From the IMG/VR virus record IMGVR_UViG_3300015261_000001, positions 62,001 to 126,000 of that record: a stretch of 64,000 bases of DNA; one strand, written 5' to 3'. A program made the position numbers and the translations under genes. The notes under the pieces were generated by a model, which saw only the letters and a program-made list of their open reading frames with translations, was not told where the DNA came from and did no database searches. This document shows, in pieces, positions 27,641 through 35,716 of this stretch (within the stretch, counting starts at the first letter, position 1; each line of letters starts with the position of its first letter). Source of the stretch: a virus.

Positions 27641-29197
27641 TCAAGCGTTGATTTGCCGAATCAACCGCATGAATTCGTTCTTGATTTCAATTTCGATCTC
27701 GAGGCTGAACAACGCGCCACGTTCTACGCGGCTGTAAACTTCCTCGTCATCCAACACTGCGTATTCCAGGTTGGACTTCCACTGACCGTTACCGAAGAAC
27801 TCGAGGAAATCCGTCGCAGCCTCGATTGCTTCGTTAAATGAACGTCCTTCGTCATTACGACTTTGGATGTCACAGATACTGGCCAGGAACTCTTTGTCTT
27901 CAGTGTTGAGCTTCAGCCCGTCCGGCAGAGAACGCATGCCGTCTGGATCGTTGATTGCACCCAGTACCGAAGGCAAGTAGTGATAACCCCATTCGCTCAA
28001 ACGGACTTGAGCCAAAGCAATTGCCGCCATCAACTGGTTGTAGTCGCAGGCCCAGTAGATCATCGACGGAACTTCTTCGTAGAAGGTCAGTTGTAGCAGT
28101 TTGATAACGTGGTCGCCCAGTTCAAATTCCCAGGTCGGCGGAATGTTGTCGAAGACACGTTCTACCAGTTTTGGGTTCTTGATCTTCAGACCAAGGCATG
28201 GAATCTTGAAGCGATCGACATGACGCTCTTTGTCGTTCTCGTCAAACAACCCCACGCTGAAATACTCGGCCGCCATGATTTCGTTGGTGGCTTTGATTTC
28301 TTCGTTAATCTGATAACGCTCATACAACGAACGTTTATCTTCTTCACCTTCGGAACGGTCATCCTTCTTGCGGAAGGTACTGCCGCTGGATTCATGCTGG
28401 CGTACTGCCGCGTTGATCGCAGTGGCGAGGTTCTTCTCTTCTTCCGTTTCTGGAATGACTGCGCAGCACAACCGACTGAAGATCGTGTTGAACAGTACAC
28501 GGTCGATGAAGTATTCCTGACTACCCACGGCGTCCACTTGCTGTGGGATACCGCGCTTGTTGAAAGCGAAGTCCACATACGTCTGAAGCTTGCTCCAACC
28601 GTACATGTTGATGATGTGTGGATTGTCCTTGATCAGACTACCGCACACCAACTCGCTGTAACCCGAACCCATTGTCGAATCGAAACGACTCGTCAACGAG
28701 AAGATGATCGGATAGATCACGCGCACAACGAAAGTGAACTTTACCAGTTCCTTATAGTCGTACTCAGTAATCGTGGTCTGTGATGGATAGTCGCCTTTAC
28801 TGGCAGCGATGCTCAGTTCAGGTGGAACCACCATGTGGCCAGAGTACTGGATAAAAGAACAGAACTTAGGAACGTCAATGAAGTCCAGAATCGCATCGGT
28901 AATCGGTTTGATCTGGGTCAGTTCTAAGTTGTAGTCCTTGAACGCTGGGCTCTCTGCAACAGTGTGAGCCTTCTCGAACAATTTGAACAGTTCTTGTTTA
29001 CGCTCGGTGTCGAAAGTGCTCTCGACGTACTCGTTGAAGCAGCTGAAAAGATTAGGCTCAGGAGCGTCCTTCTCTTTAACAACGGCCTCCAACTTGATAC
29101 CGGCGTCACCATTGAAGCGCAGAATGTGTTCGTTCAGGCTAATAATGATTGCTTTTATAGTCTTTTTAGACTTCCGCTTCACTTCAATGTTAAACAT
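27641..29197 (-). CDS. Non-virion RNA polymerase fifth subunit (gp68-like)
   Basis: 518 residues from ATG at 29197, which has CGGAG at good distance; an upstream in-frame ATG at 29218 lies almost on the promoter motif and was not chosen. The sequence is acidic with long helices, and no bacterial sigma or beta motif is seen. phiKZ nvRNAP contains gp68, a subunit without bacterial counterpart needed for promoter recognition. Size and position ahead of gp69-gp74-like genes fit. Support is therefore contextual. Confidence 0.55.
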   Translation of the reverse strand: MFNIEVKRKSKKTIKAIIISLNEHILRFNGDAGIKLEAVVKEKDAPEPNLFSCFNEYVESTFDTERKQELFKLFEKAHTVAESPAFKDYNLELTQIKPITDAILDFIDVPKFCSFIQYSGHMVVPPELSIAASKGDYPSQTTITEYDYKELVKFTFVVRVIYPIIFSLTSRFDSTMGSGYSELVCGSLIKDNPHIINMYGWSKLQTYVDFAFNKRGIPQQVDAVGSQEYFIDRVLFNTIFSRLCCAVIPETEEEKNLATAINAAVRQHESSGSTFRKKDDRSEGEEDKRSLYERYQINEEIKATNEIMAAEYFSVGLFDENDKERHVDRFKIPCLGLKIKNPKLVERVFDNIPPTWEFELGDHVIKLLQLTFYEEVPSMIYWACDYNQLMAAIALAQVRLSEWGYHYLPSVLGAINDPDGMRSLPDGLKLNTEDKEFLASICDIQSRNDEGRSFNEAIEAATDFLEFFGNGQWKSNLEYAVLDDEEVYSRVERGALFSLEIEIEIKNEFMRLIRQINA

Positions 29198-29227
29198 TGA
29201 GATACTCCGATTGATCAATTCAACCTA

Positions 29228-29247
29228 GTAATATAGGTTTGTAAATC
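29228..29247 (-). promoter_or_regulatory. Candidate early promoter
   Basis: Minus strand GATTTACAAACCTATATTAC is the best match in the window to a TATATTAC early promoter; it lies about 30 bases before the gp68-like start. Confidence 0.6.
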
Positions 29248-29263
29248 TTTGAGGAGGCGTAAA

Positions 29264-29296
29264 TGAGGGGAGGAAGGGTTGCCCCCTCCTCCGGTC
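29264..29296. terminator. Weak G/C-rich hairpin
   Basis: GGGGAGGAAGGG and CCCCCTCCTCC arms around TTG pair imperfectly in the gap between the gp68-like promoter and the end of the SSB-like gene. The position is that of a bidirectional terminator, but pairing has mismatches. Confidence 0.35.
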
Positions 29297-29308
29297 ATTT
29301 AAAAGGGT

Positions 29309-30022
29309 TTAGAACTCAACGTCGTCGAACGTGTCGTCGAAGCTGCTGTTACCACCACCACCACCGCCATTGCTCTGGCCGCCGTTGTAGTTGTTACCGC
29401 CGCCACCGTTACCTTGACCTTCACGCGGAGGACGAGGTTCCCAGGCTGCGCGTTCCATGTCATTCAGAACGTTCTGGTGGAAGTTGACCCAGGCACGAGC
29501 CGCCCAACGCGACATGGTACCTTTGTCTTCGACTTTCTCGCCAGCTTCGTTCTTCATATACAGCACGGTGTCGTTCGGACCGCGGAACACCAGAGGTGCC
29601 TTGAAGTCGCCCTTGCTGTAAACGAGAGTGATCACGCCGTTCGCATCACGGATGATGGTGAACATGGCTTGAACGATCGGGTGGTCGGAGATCTTGCTCT
29701 GACCGCCGGACTTGATGAACTGCTTCTTCTGGATCACCATTTGCTTGGTGCCGAAGTTTACATCGTTGGTCGCTTGTAGAACGGCTTCGAAAAGAGAGCC
29801 GCGATCAGAGTAACCCAGTTCCACTTCCTTGTGGTTGGTTTTCTGGTCACGGTTGAAAACGCCGTCGTTGATTTTGAAAACAATCGCCCCGTTATTCTTC
29901 TGTTGGAAGACACCTTGCGCGGGGTACTTACCGCCCGACATTGGCTGAAGAGTTGACGGGTGCGGTTGACGCCAGTCGTCCAGCAGAGTCTTTTTACGCT
30001 GGTTGTTGGTGCCTTGATTCAT
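29309..30022 (-). CDS. Putative single-stranded DNA-binding protein
   Basis: 237 residues. The C-terminal about 45 residues are a Gly/Asn/Ser linker followed by D-D-T-F-D-D-V-E-F, an acidic aromatic tip like those by which bacterial and phage SSBs bind replication partners. Residues 1-190 are beta-rich with many Lys, Arg and aromatic residues, compatible with an OB-like core, although no OB signature can be proven by eye. AAGGAAG precedes the ATG, and a promoter-like motif lies at 30054-30070. It sits with helicase, SbcD and nvRNAP genes, and by order near phiKZ gp67. Confidence 0.5.
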   Translation of the reverse strand: MNQGTNNQRKKTLLDDWRQPHPSTLQPMSGGKYPAQGVFQQKNNGAIVFKINDGVFNRDQKTNHKEVELGYSDRGSLFEAVLQATNDVNFGTKQMVIQKKQFIKSGGQSKISDHPIVQAMFTIIRDANGVITLVYSKGDFKAPLVFRGPNDTVLYMKNEAGEKVEDKGTMSRWAARAWVNFHQNVLNDMERAAWEPRPPREGQGNGGGGNNYNGGQSNGGGGGGNSSFDDTFDDVEF

Positions 30023-30053
30023 GGAGATCTTCCTTAAAATTCGAAATTGTTAA

Positions 30054-30070
30054 CCAATATAGATAGGTAC
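30054..30070 (-). promoter_or_regulatory. Candidate early promoter, weaker match
   Basis: Minus strand GTACCTATCTATATTGG keeps CTATATT but lacks the upstream ATTTxxAA. It lies about 30 bases before the SSB-like start. Confidence 0.35.
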
Positions 30071-30079
30071 TCAGTGGAA

Positions 30080-30874
30080 TTAAAGCATCTTCAATAAGCC
30101 TGCTTTATCCACCCCCTGAGGCAAACTGCCAATGTTCGACCGCACACGACTCATGGTAGTAGCCGACGTCCAACCGTTGTCCAGCGCGAGCTTTTTGACC
30201 AACGCTTTGATCCCTTGTGACGACGAAAAGAAGTCAGTCGACTTATCACCAAAGACCTGAATGGTGAGTTTGTTAAACGGCATGTAAAACAGTTCCTCAC
30301 CTCCTGTCAATTTGGTGTACCACTGGGTGAAGGGTTTAAGCTTCCCTGTGTAGGATTCTAGCAATGTAAGACGCGCTACCGCATCCACCATAACAAGGTC
30401 GACAACATGATGTGTCAATACAATACCCTTGCCTTTGAATGCCGGCATGCCAATATCCGTCTTCTGGATCAGCTTTTCGTACTTGTCGTAGAGTTTCTGT
30501 GCGGCACCCTTTGAGACTTTATCGTAACGTTTTTGGTTATCCGTCTTTGGCTCTTTCAGAGACGCAAGCGGGAACCGAAGCTTGAGCGAGAAGTAGGTTG
30601 GGTAGTACACGATCATCTGGATGGGTTTGGTCTGACGAGCCTTCTCCATCCAAGCGCCCATGATTTTGAGGTCGGCTACCACGTCTTCCACTAACTGGTC
30701 AGCGGTCAGCTTTTCTTTCTCTTCCTTGGTTTCGTAAGCGTCGTGTGCGTTACGGATCAAGGTATAGATGTTGAACAACGCCACATCAGACATACGGATC
30801 TGGCTAGCGGCGTCGCTTTGTTCGATGGCCATGGATGTCCCAAGTGACATCCCTAAAGCACCAGTACTTCTCAT
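30080..30874 (-). CDS. Hypothetical protein coupled to SbcD-like nuclease
   Basis: 264 residues, basic C-terminal third, no recognised motif. The start overlaps the end of the SbcD-like gene (ATGA, 30871-30874), so it is coupled to it and may act with it in DNA processing; that is inference from position only. Confidence 0.6.
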   Translation of the reverse strand: MRSTGALGMSLGTSMAIEQSDAASQIRMSDVALFNIYTLIRNAHDAYETKEEKEKLTADQLVEDVVADLKIMGAWMEKARQTKPIQMIVYYPTYFSLKLRFPLASLKEPKTDNQKRYDKVSKGAAQKLYDKYEKLIQKTDIGMPAFKGKGIVLTHHVVDLVMVDAVARLTLLESYTGKLKPFTQWYTKLTGGEELFYMPFNKLTIQVFGDKSTDFFSSSQGIKALVKKLALDNGWTSATTMSRVRSNIGSLPQGVDKAGLLKML

Positions 30875-31986
30875 TTGAATTCCTCCAGCAGGGCAAGCGC
30901 TTCTTCTTCTGAGATACCTAAACCTTTAAACGTGTCAGCCATCTCAGGCCAGAGGGTTGCGATTAAGTTATCCTTGGTGATTGACACGCCTTCGTAGGTA
31001 TGTTCATCAAAGAGTTCTTCGCCCACCAATTCTCCATCCGCTTTAAGGTTCTTCGTCTTAAAGCCGAGGTGTGGGTATTCCTTTTCGAACACCGAGATAA
31101 TCGGGTTAACAACTTCGCCGGGTCCATTCGCTACGCGCACTTGTGCAAAGTGGGGCAGTCTCTTTTCCCGGATAAACTTGTGCAGATCCAGCACCAGTTG
31201 TTCTGGTGTGATATCTGGCTTAACCTTCAAGGTCACATAAGGGAGAGCTTTCTTATTCTCCCAGAAAGAAGCCTTAAAGGTTTTCTTCTTCTGATCCAGA
31301 TCCACCACGTAGGCGCCTTTGGGATGTTCTTCACCATGAGCGATACGGTCAAACGAACCTGAACTGTGAACCAGTCCTTCTACCGAAGGGATGTGAATGT
31401 GACCCGAAAGGATCAGGTAGTTGCAGATCGACTCCCAACGCGCCCGATCATGCTTTTTGTGCATTACGTGGCCAGGCAGTTGGTGATCCCAAGTACCGTG
31501 AAAAGCAATAACGTCTACCTTCGTCAACTTGTGTTCATTCAACACAGTCAACGCTTTCTCCCAGACTTCATCAGGCGTCATTGCACCCATGTTGTCTGGA
31601 ACACACAACACTGTCAAACCGTCCAGCTGCGGATAATGCTGGATCGACAGTGTGTCTACATAACGGAAGTCCATGTCAACTGGAGCGACCGTTTCCAAGT
31701 GCTTAGGTTGCCCCCAGTCATGGGATGATGTCCCTTCAAGATACAGGACGGCAACCTTGTGTTTATGGCACTCGTTGAGGAACCCACTGTTCCATTCCTT
31801 GACTCTAAAGAGATCAGGGTGGTTGGAATCGACCAAGCGGTCCATGAGGTCCCCACCTTTAATGACCAATCCCACTTTTGAGAGATCATGGTCCTTATAG
31901 TAGAACGTAGACAAATTCCCCAGAATGTGAAACGTGGGGGTTGTCTGGTGTAACGTGTGGTGGTCGGAACTCCACAGAATCCGCAT
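30871..31986 (-). CDS. SbcD/Mre11-like DNA repair exonuclease (metallophosphoesterase)
   Basis: 371 residues. Calcineurin-fold motifs appear in order: S-D-H-H (D8, H10), G-G-D-L-M-D (44-49), G-T-S-S-H-D (85-90, in place of GNHD), F-H-G near 164, and G-H-I-H-I. The C-terminal about 130 residues would be the DNA-binding/capping part. Asn of the usual GNHD is replaced by Ser. No SbcC/Rad50-type ATPase is visible in this window. It is expected to trim DNA ends during replication/recombination. AAGGGGA precedes the ATG. Confidence 0.8.
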   Translation of the reverse strand: MRILWSSDHHTLHQTTPTFHILGNLSTFYYKDHDLSKVGLVIKGGDLMDRLVDSNHPDLFRVKEWNSGFLNECHKHKVAVLYLEGTSSHDWGQPKHLETVAPVDMDFRYVDTLSIQHYPQLDGLTVLCVPDNMGAMTPDEVWEKALTVLNEHKLTKVDVIAFHGTWDHQLPGHVMHKKHDRARWESICNYLILSGHIHIPSVEGLVHSSGSFDRIAHGEEHPKGAYVVDLDQKKKTFKASFWENKKALPYVTLKVKPDITPEQLVLDLHKFIREKRLPHFAQVRVANGPGEVVNPIISVFEKEYPHLGFKTKNLKADGELVGEELFDEHTYEGVSITKDNLIATLWPEMADTFKGLGISEEEALALLEEFK

Positions 31987-32020
31987 CGGTAACTTTCCCC
32001 TTTACCCTAATCCTAAAAAA

Positions 32021-32830
32021 TCAGCACTCCAATGGATCGTCCGACACTGCTGGCTTCTGTGCGCCTTGAGCAGTTGTGGTTGCCGGAGCTGCCTCCACTT
32101 TACCTTCGATGATGAACTCGCCGAGGCTCAGTTGGTGGATGAAACGGTACTCTTCTTGCGTGACTGGTTCGCCCTTGTGGTCGCGGTACAGGATAGGACG
32201 AGCTTTGGTCAGTTCTTCTTCCGACGTATCTTTGCCCTTACGGATGATATCGCGGATGTAGTAGATCTTCTGTTCTACTTCCGGGATGATGCCGTACTTG
32301 GCGAAGAACGCTGGGTTGATCAGGTCAGTCATGGTCAGCGGCTTGGCTTTCAGGCCGACTTCCGGGTCTTTCAGGACTTGAGCCACTTCCATGTTGGCGT
32401 TGAGGTTGTTCGCCTTCATGGAGTCCTTGCTGTTGACGTAGATCACTACGGCAGCTTTACGCAACAGTTCCCGGTCTTCGTCGGTCAGGCTGTGCGAGAT
32501 CAGCGGCGGAACCAACAGCGAAGGCTCTACCTTGCCGGTATCTTCGTTACGCTTTACCACCAGTACAGCACGAGTGCCGTTGAAGGTGAACTCGAACCAC
32601 TGCTTCATCGGGAAGTAGTTCTTGCCGAGAGCGTTGCCCAGAGCAAACGGGAGCAGCCACTTCTTGACGAACTCAGGTTCTTCAATGATGTGGCTTACGT
32701 TGATCGGCAGGTCTGCTGCTTCTTCCCCGAGCATCAGCTTGCCGTCAACTTCATGAACCTTCAGTTGGTCGAGCCAGCCGAGGTCTTCCTTGATCATCAT
32801 GTCTCGTACTTCAGCGGTCATATGACTCAT
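32021..32830 (-). CDS. Hypothetical protein
   Basis: 269 residues, mixed fold, ending in an Ala/Thr/Pro/Gln-rich tail with final acidic residues (S-D-D-P-L-E-C). It overlaps the upstream gene by ATGA (32827-32830). There is no recognised motif; the tail looks like a protein-interaction tip. Located among replication genes. Confidence 0.6.
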   Translation of the reverse strand: MSHMTAEVRDMMIKEDLGWLDQLKVHEVDGKLMLGEEAADLPINVSHIIEEPEFVKKWLLPFALGNALGKNYFPMKQWFEFTFNGTRAVLVVKRNEDTGKVEPSLLVPPLISHSLTDEDRELLRKAAVVIYVNSKDSMKANNLNANMEVAQVLKDPEVGLKAKPLTMTDLINPAFFAKYGIIPEVEQKIYYIRDIIRKGKDTSEEELTKARPILYRDHKGEPVTQEEYRFIHQLSLGEFIIEGKVEAAPATTTAQGAQKPAVSDDPLEC

Positions 32831-33234
32831 TTCTTCAATCGCTCCGTGTCTAGCACTTTATAAAGTTCACCTGTTACCAGGATTGTTTGCGCAAGGTCAT
32901 ACTTGACTCCGTCCACTACAACGCGTGAAGCCAAAATGAGCCTGTAATTGTTTGTCTCTCCAGTAACATTTTGTCGAGAGACGTCAACGATAACGTCATC
33001 GAACTGTTCCTCCATGTACGCTTTGAACTTATCGCGCATCTGAGAAACCATTTGTTCCGGGTTGCTGGAGTAGTCTTTGAACAACATGTAGAAATTAGGA
33101 ACGTCCCCCAGAATCTTTCCCTGATTCTGTCGCCCAGTAAACCAATAGGTCACGTGTAGCGAAATAGCAGCTTCGACCGATTGGGTTTCCCAACCAGAAC
33201 TTGTATCCATGGTCCCTATACAGAAACGACCCAT
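32827..33234 (-). CDS. Hypothetical protein
   Basis: 135 residues, compact alpha/beta, no recognised family. GAGGATA lies before the ATG; ATGA-coupled to the next gene. The 100-base gap upstream holds a TATATA stretch and A-rich sequence. Confidence 0.6.
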   Translation of the reverse strand: MGRFCIGTMDTSSGWETQSVEAAISLHVTYWFTGRQNQGKILGDVPNFYMLFKDYSSNPEQMVSQMRDKFKAYMEEQFDDVIVDVSRQNVTGETNNYRLILASRVVVDGVKYDLAQTILVTGELYKVLDTERLKK

Positions 33235-33335
33235 GCGACTATCCTCTTTGAAAGAAAAAACCCTCTATATAAAGTCAAAAAAAAAATAACCAAGTAGGGT
33301 GTTACCCCCACCTGGCTATATGATACGGACGTCGG

Positions 33336-33986
33336 TTAATCTTCAGGCGGTTCTACAACCGGCTCGACATACGACTTCACTCGTTCACCGCGTTCGCTGG
33401 TAAGGTCGAATGTAGTGCTCAGACGATGATGGTCGATTGCTCGCCAAGTCTTCTGAATGTCTACCCGTTCACGGAATGGCAACTTGCCACCCAGTGTGTC
33501 GTTGTACTGCGTGTGGCGAAGCTGCGCTTTCTCTTCTACCACTGTCAGGTTCAGCAAACCGTTCATAGCGCGGCGATAGAACAAGTTGTCCTCGGCGACG
33601 CCTGTACAGAAATGGCTGAACTCGCCACCGTAGCCGCTGATCTCTTCAGCAAGGTAATCTCGCATCAGGTCAGGGTGAGCCATGATGTAATCCCGCATGT
33701 AGCCCTCGGCGCCTTGCAGAGCTTGAATGCTCCCCAAGTAACCAACAGCATAACGCGACACGAACTCACCATCTTCGTTACCCAGGAGACGCTTACTCAT
33801 TTCCCATGCACGTGAGTTGAGGAAGTTGTCAAAGTTCTCCAAGGTCTTTGTAGCTTGCTGACCCAACCAACCACCGGCATTTTGCAGCATAGCGGTTGTG
33901 TTGTTTACGTACTCGGCGTATTTGTTAATTGCCTCATCCGTGAAACTACCTGAGATCGCATAACTGAACGCATTTGCACTGTTCAT
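33336..33986 (-). CDS. Hypothetical protein
   Basis: 216 residues, helical, negatively charged Pro/Glu end. AAGGAGG before the ATG is the strongest ribosome-binding site in the area, pointing to high expression. It follows the beta' N-part gene by 18 bases, so it occupies the gp56-like place. No recognised motif. Confidence 0.6.
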   Translation of the reverse strand: MNSANAFSYAISGSFTDEAINKYAEYVNNTTAMLQNAGGWLGQQATKTLENFDNFLNSRAWEMSKRLLGNEDGEFVSRYAVGYLGSIQALQGAEGYMRDYIMAHPDLMRDYLAEEISGYGGEFSHFCTGVAEDNLFYRRAMNGLLNLTVVEEKAQLRHTQYNDTLGGKLPFRERVDIQKTWRAIDHHRLSTTFDLTSERGERVKSYVEPVVEPPED

Positions 33987-34004
33987 ATGCTTGGTCCTCC
34001 TTAA

Positions 34005-35627
34005 TTAGCTCACCAGTGGTGTTTGCATGAGCAATGTGTTCAGGTTCATCAAGTTAGTCGCTGTTTGACCGGCGTACTTGCTGACCTTGAATGGGGTGTT
34101 CTTGTCCAGCGTCTGGTGATGACCGAAGCTGCCATACGACTTGGCCTTGGACTCGTTGTCGAGCAAGAACAGTACGTACATTTGGTCACCGTCGAAGTCG
34201 GCGTTGTATTCACCCACACTCAAAATCGAGATCTTGATACTTTCGTCTTCGAGATCACGATTCACTTTCAAGAAGTTGCCACGTCGACTCAAGTACTCAA
34301 TCGACGGGTTACGACCAGCTTGAACAATACACTTACGGTTTACTTCAACATCTCTGAAGAATGCGTCGATCTCAGGTACGATCTCGTACGCTGCTCTCGC
34401 AATCATCTTCCGTGCACCGATCGGGGTAAACCCTAAGCGGTACAGATAGCTGGTGATTGGAATCTCCAGGATGGTAACCGTCATCTTCCACGGCATGATG
34501 ATCTCGTCACCATGGATGATACCGGTTTGTGAAGTAATTACCGAACGACCCGTGAATGGAACTGGGCCGGCGCAGACGTGCTTACGGTTGATACCGGGTT
34601 TGTTGAACAACGCTTTCGGGTTGTTGACCATGCGGAACTGGTCTGCCAACGCCACCAGGTTTTTGCCGGTGATGTCGATGTTCTTTTGCAGATCACGTTT
34701 AGTCATTTTGTAACAACTATTCGATTTCTGCGTATCGGCGATGGCGTGGTACAACTTTGCCGTTTCTGGATGGTGCTGGTAGGACAGAACTTCTTTGCCA
34801 GTCTTTTCCAACACTGTACAGTAACGACTTGGAACTTTCATGTAATCGCAGAAAGCCAAATGCTTGTAGCTGTAATAGAAGTCCAGGATCTGCTGGCCCT
34901 CATTACGGTATTTCGTCCAGCGAGCACCATTGCCAATCAGCAGGTACTCCATGATCCGGTCACAGTTGTCGTAGAACGAGTTCAGGTTGATCTCGTCGAT
35001 ATTGAGTTCTGTGAGCATCTGAGTCATGGCCATATTGGAACCATTGCGGTTCTTTTTCTGGGTGGCTCGGTATGCAGGGTCAATGAAGTAACGGGCTACA
35101 CCAATCTTGGGACTGGGGTTGCCGATGGTGATGTTGTTGAAGAATGTGGAGAAGAAGCCGAGGTTGACAAACTTCTTCACGCCTTCGGGACAGCGCAACC
35201 AAATACGAGTGTCTTCGCCTTGGTCGAGGAACACTTCCGCTTTTGTACCACAACGCGGACATTCACGATCACTACCTTGAAGGTAGTTGCCTTTCATATG
35301 ACCACATTGACACTTGGCTACCGTATCGAAGGAATTGCCTTCAAACTCCATACGGGTCAAACGACTGAGTGCTTCGCGATCTTCTTCGAGGTTAAAGTCG
35401 AAGTCATTCAGGTACGCATGTTTCAGACGACTGACGTCGTGCAGGTAGTTGTAATCTTCGAAGTCGGGGTACAAGGGTTGCGAGAATGCTGGGTCGTCTT
35501 CGAGCGAATATGGGAGGTTTGAAGCATACCCCATAAACCACTTCATCGGATCCAGAGCTTCCTCGCTGTACTTTGTCAGCGCGTTCACGGCCAACAAGTT
35601 ACTCGGAGTTAATTCTGGGAATAGCAT
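34005..35627 (-). CDS. Non-virion RNA polymerase beta'-like N-terminal subunit (gp55-like)
   Basis: 540 residues from ATG at 35627, which has GGAG ten bases upstream; longer in-frame starts run through the hairpin and into the chimallin gene. N-terminal zinc site C106-x-C108 and C123-x-x-C126; F-T-G-R-S-V-I (358-364) matches the conserved GRSVI of beta'; N-A-D-F-D-G-D-Q-M (475-483) is the catalytic magnesium loop. The protein stops about 55 residues later, so the bridge helix and jaw must come from the gp74-like subunit. phiKZ gp55 directly follows gp54 (chimallin), as here. Confidence 0.9.
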   Translation of the reverse strand: MLFPELTPSNLLAVNALTKYSEEALDPMKWFMGYASNLPYSLEDDPAFSQPLYPDFEDYNYLHDVSRLKHAYLNDFDFNLEEDREALSRLTRMEFEGNSFDTVAKCQCGHMKGNYLQGSDRECPRCGTKAEVFLDQGEDTRIWLRCPEGVKKFVNLGFFSTFFNNITIGNPSPKIGVARYFIDPAYRATQKKNRNGSNMAMTQMLTELNIDEINLNSFYDNCDRIMEYLLIGNGARWTKYRNEGQQILDFYYSYKHLAFCDYMKVPSRYCTVLEKTGKEVLSYQHHPETAKLYHAIADTQKSNSCYKMTKRDLQKNIDITGKNLVALADQFRMVNNPKALFNKPGINRKHVCAGPVPFTGRSVITSQTGIIHGDEIIMPWKMTVTILEIPITSYLYRLGFTPIGARKMIARAAYEIVPEIDAFFRDVEVNRKCIVQAGRNPSIEYLSRRGNFLKVNRDLEDESIKISILSVGEYNADFDGDQMYVLFLLDNESKAKSYGSFGHHQTLDKNTPFKVSKYAGQTATNLMNLNTLLMQTPLVS

Positions 35628-35663
35628 TAAAAGAAACTCCAAAAAATACAAAAGGGGCATAAA

Positions 35664-35691
35664 GGTTAGGGAGCCCGAAGACTCCCTAACC
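35664..35691. terminator. Hairpin between chimallin and beta' N genes
   Basis: GGTTAGGGAG and CTCCCTAACC with an 8-base loop, 10-bp stem, in the leader of the beta' gene. Partial termination here would set a high chimallin to polymerase ratio. Confidence 0.7.
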
Positions 35692-35716
35692 CCTATTCCG
35701 TTACAACTTCTACAGC

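Noticed and set aside
33600-33700. G-A-E-G in the 216-residue protein as a prohead protease site
   Set aside because: Lacks the following F-F-S and lies mid-protein without a propeptide-like segment.
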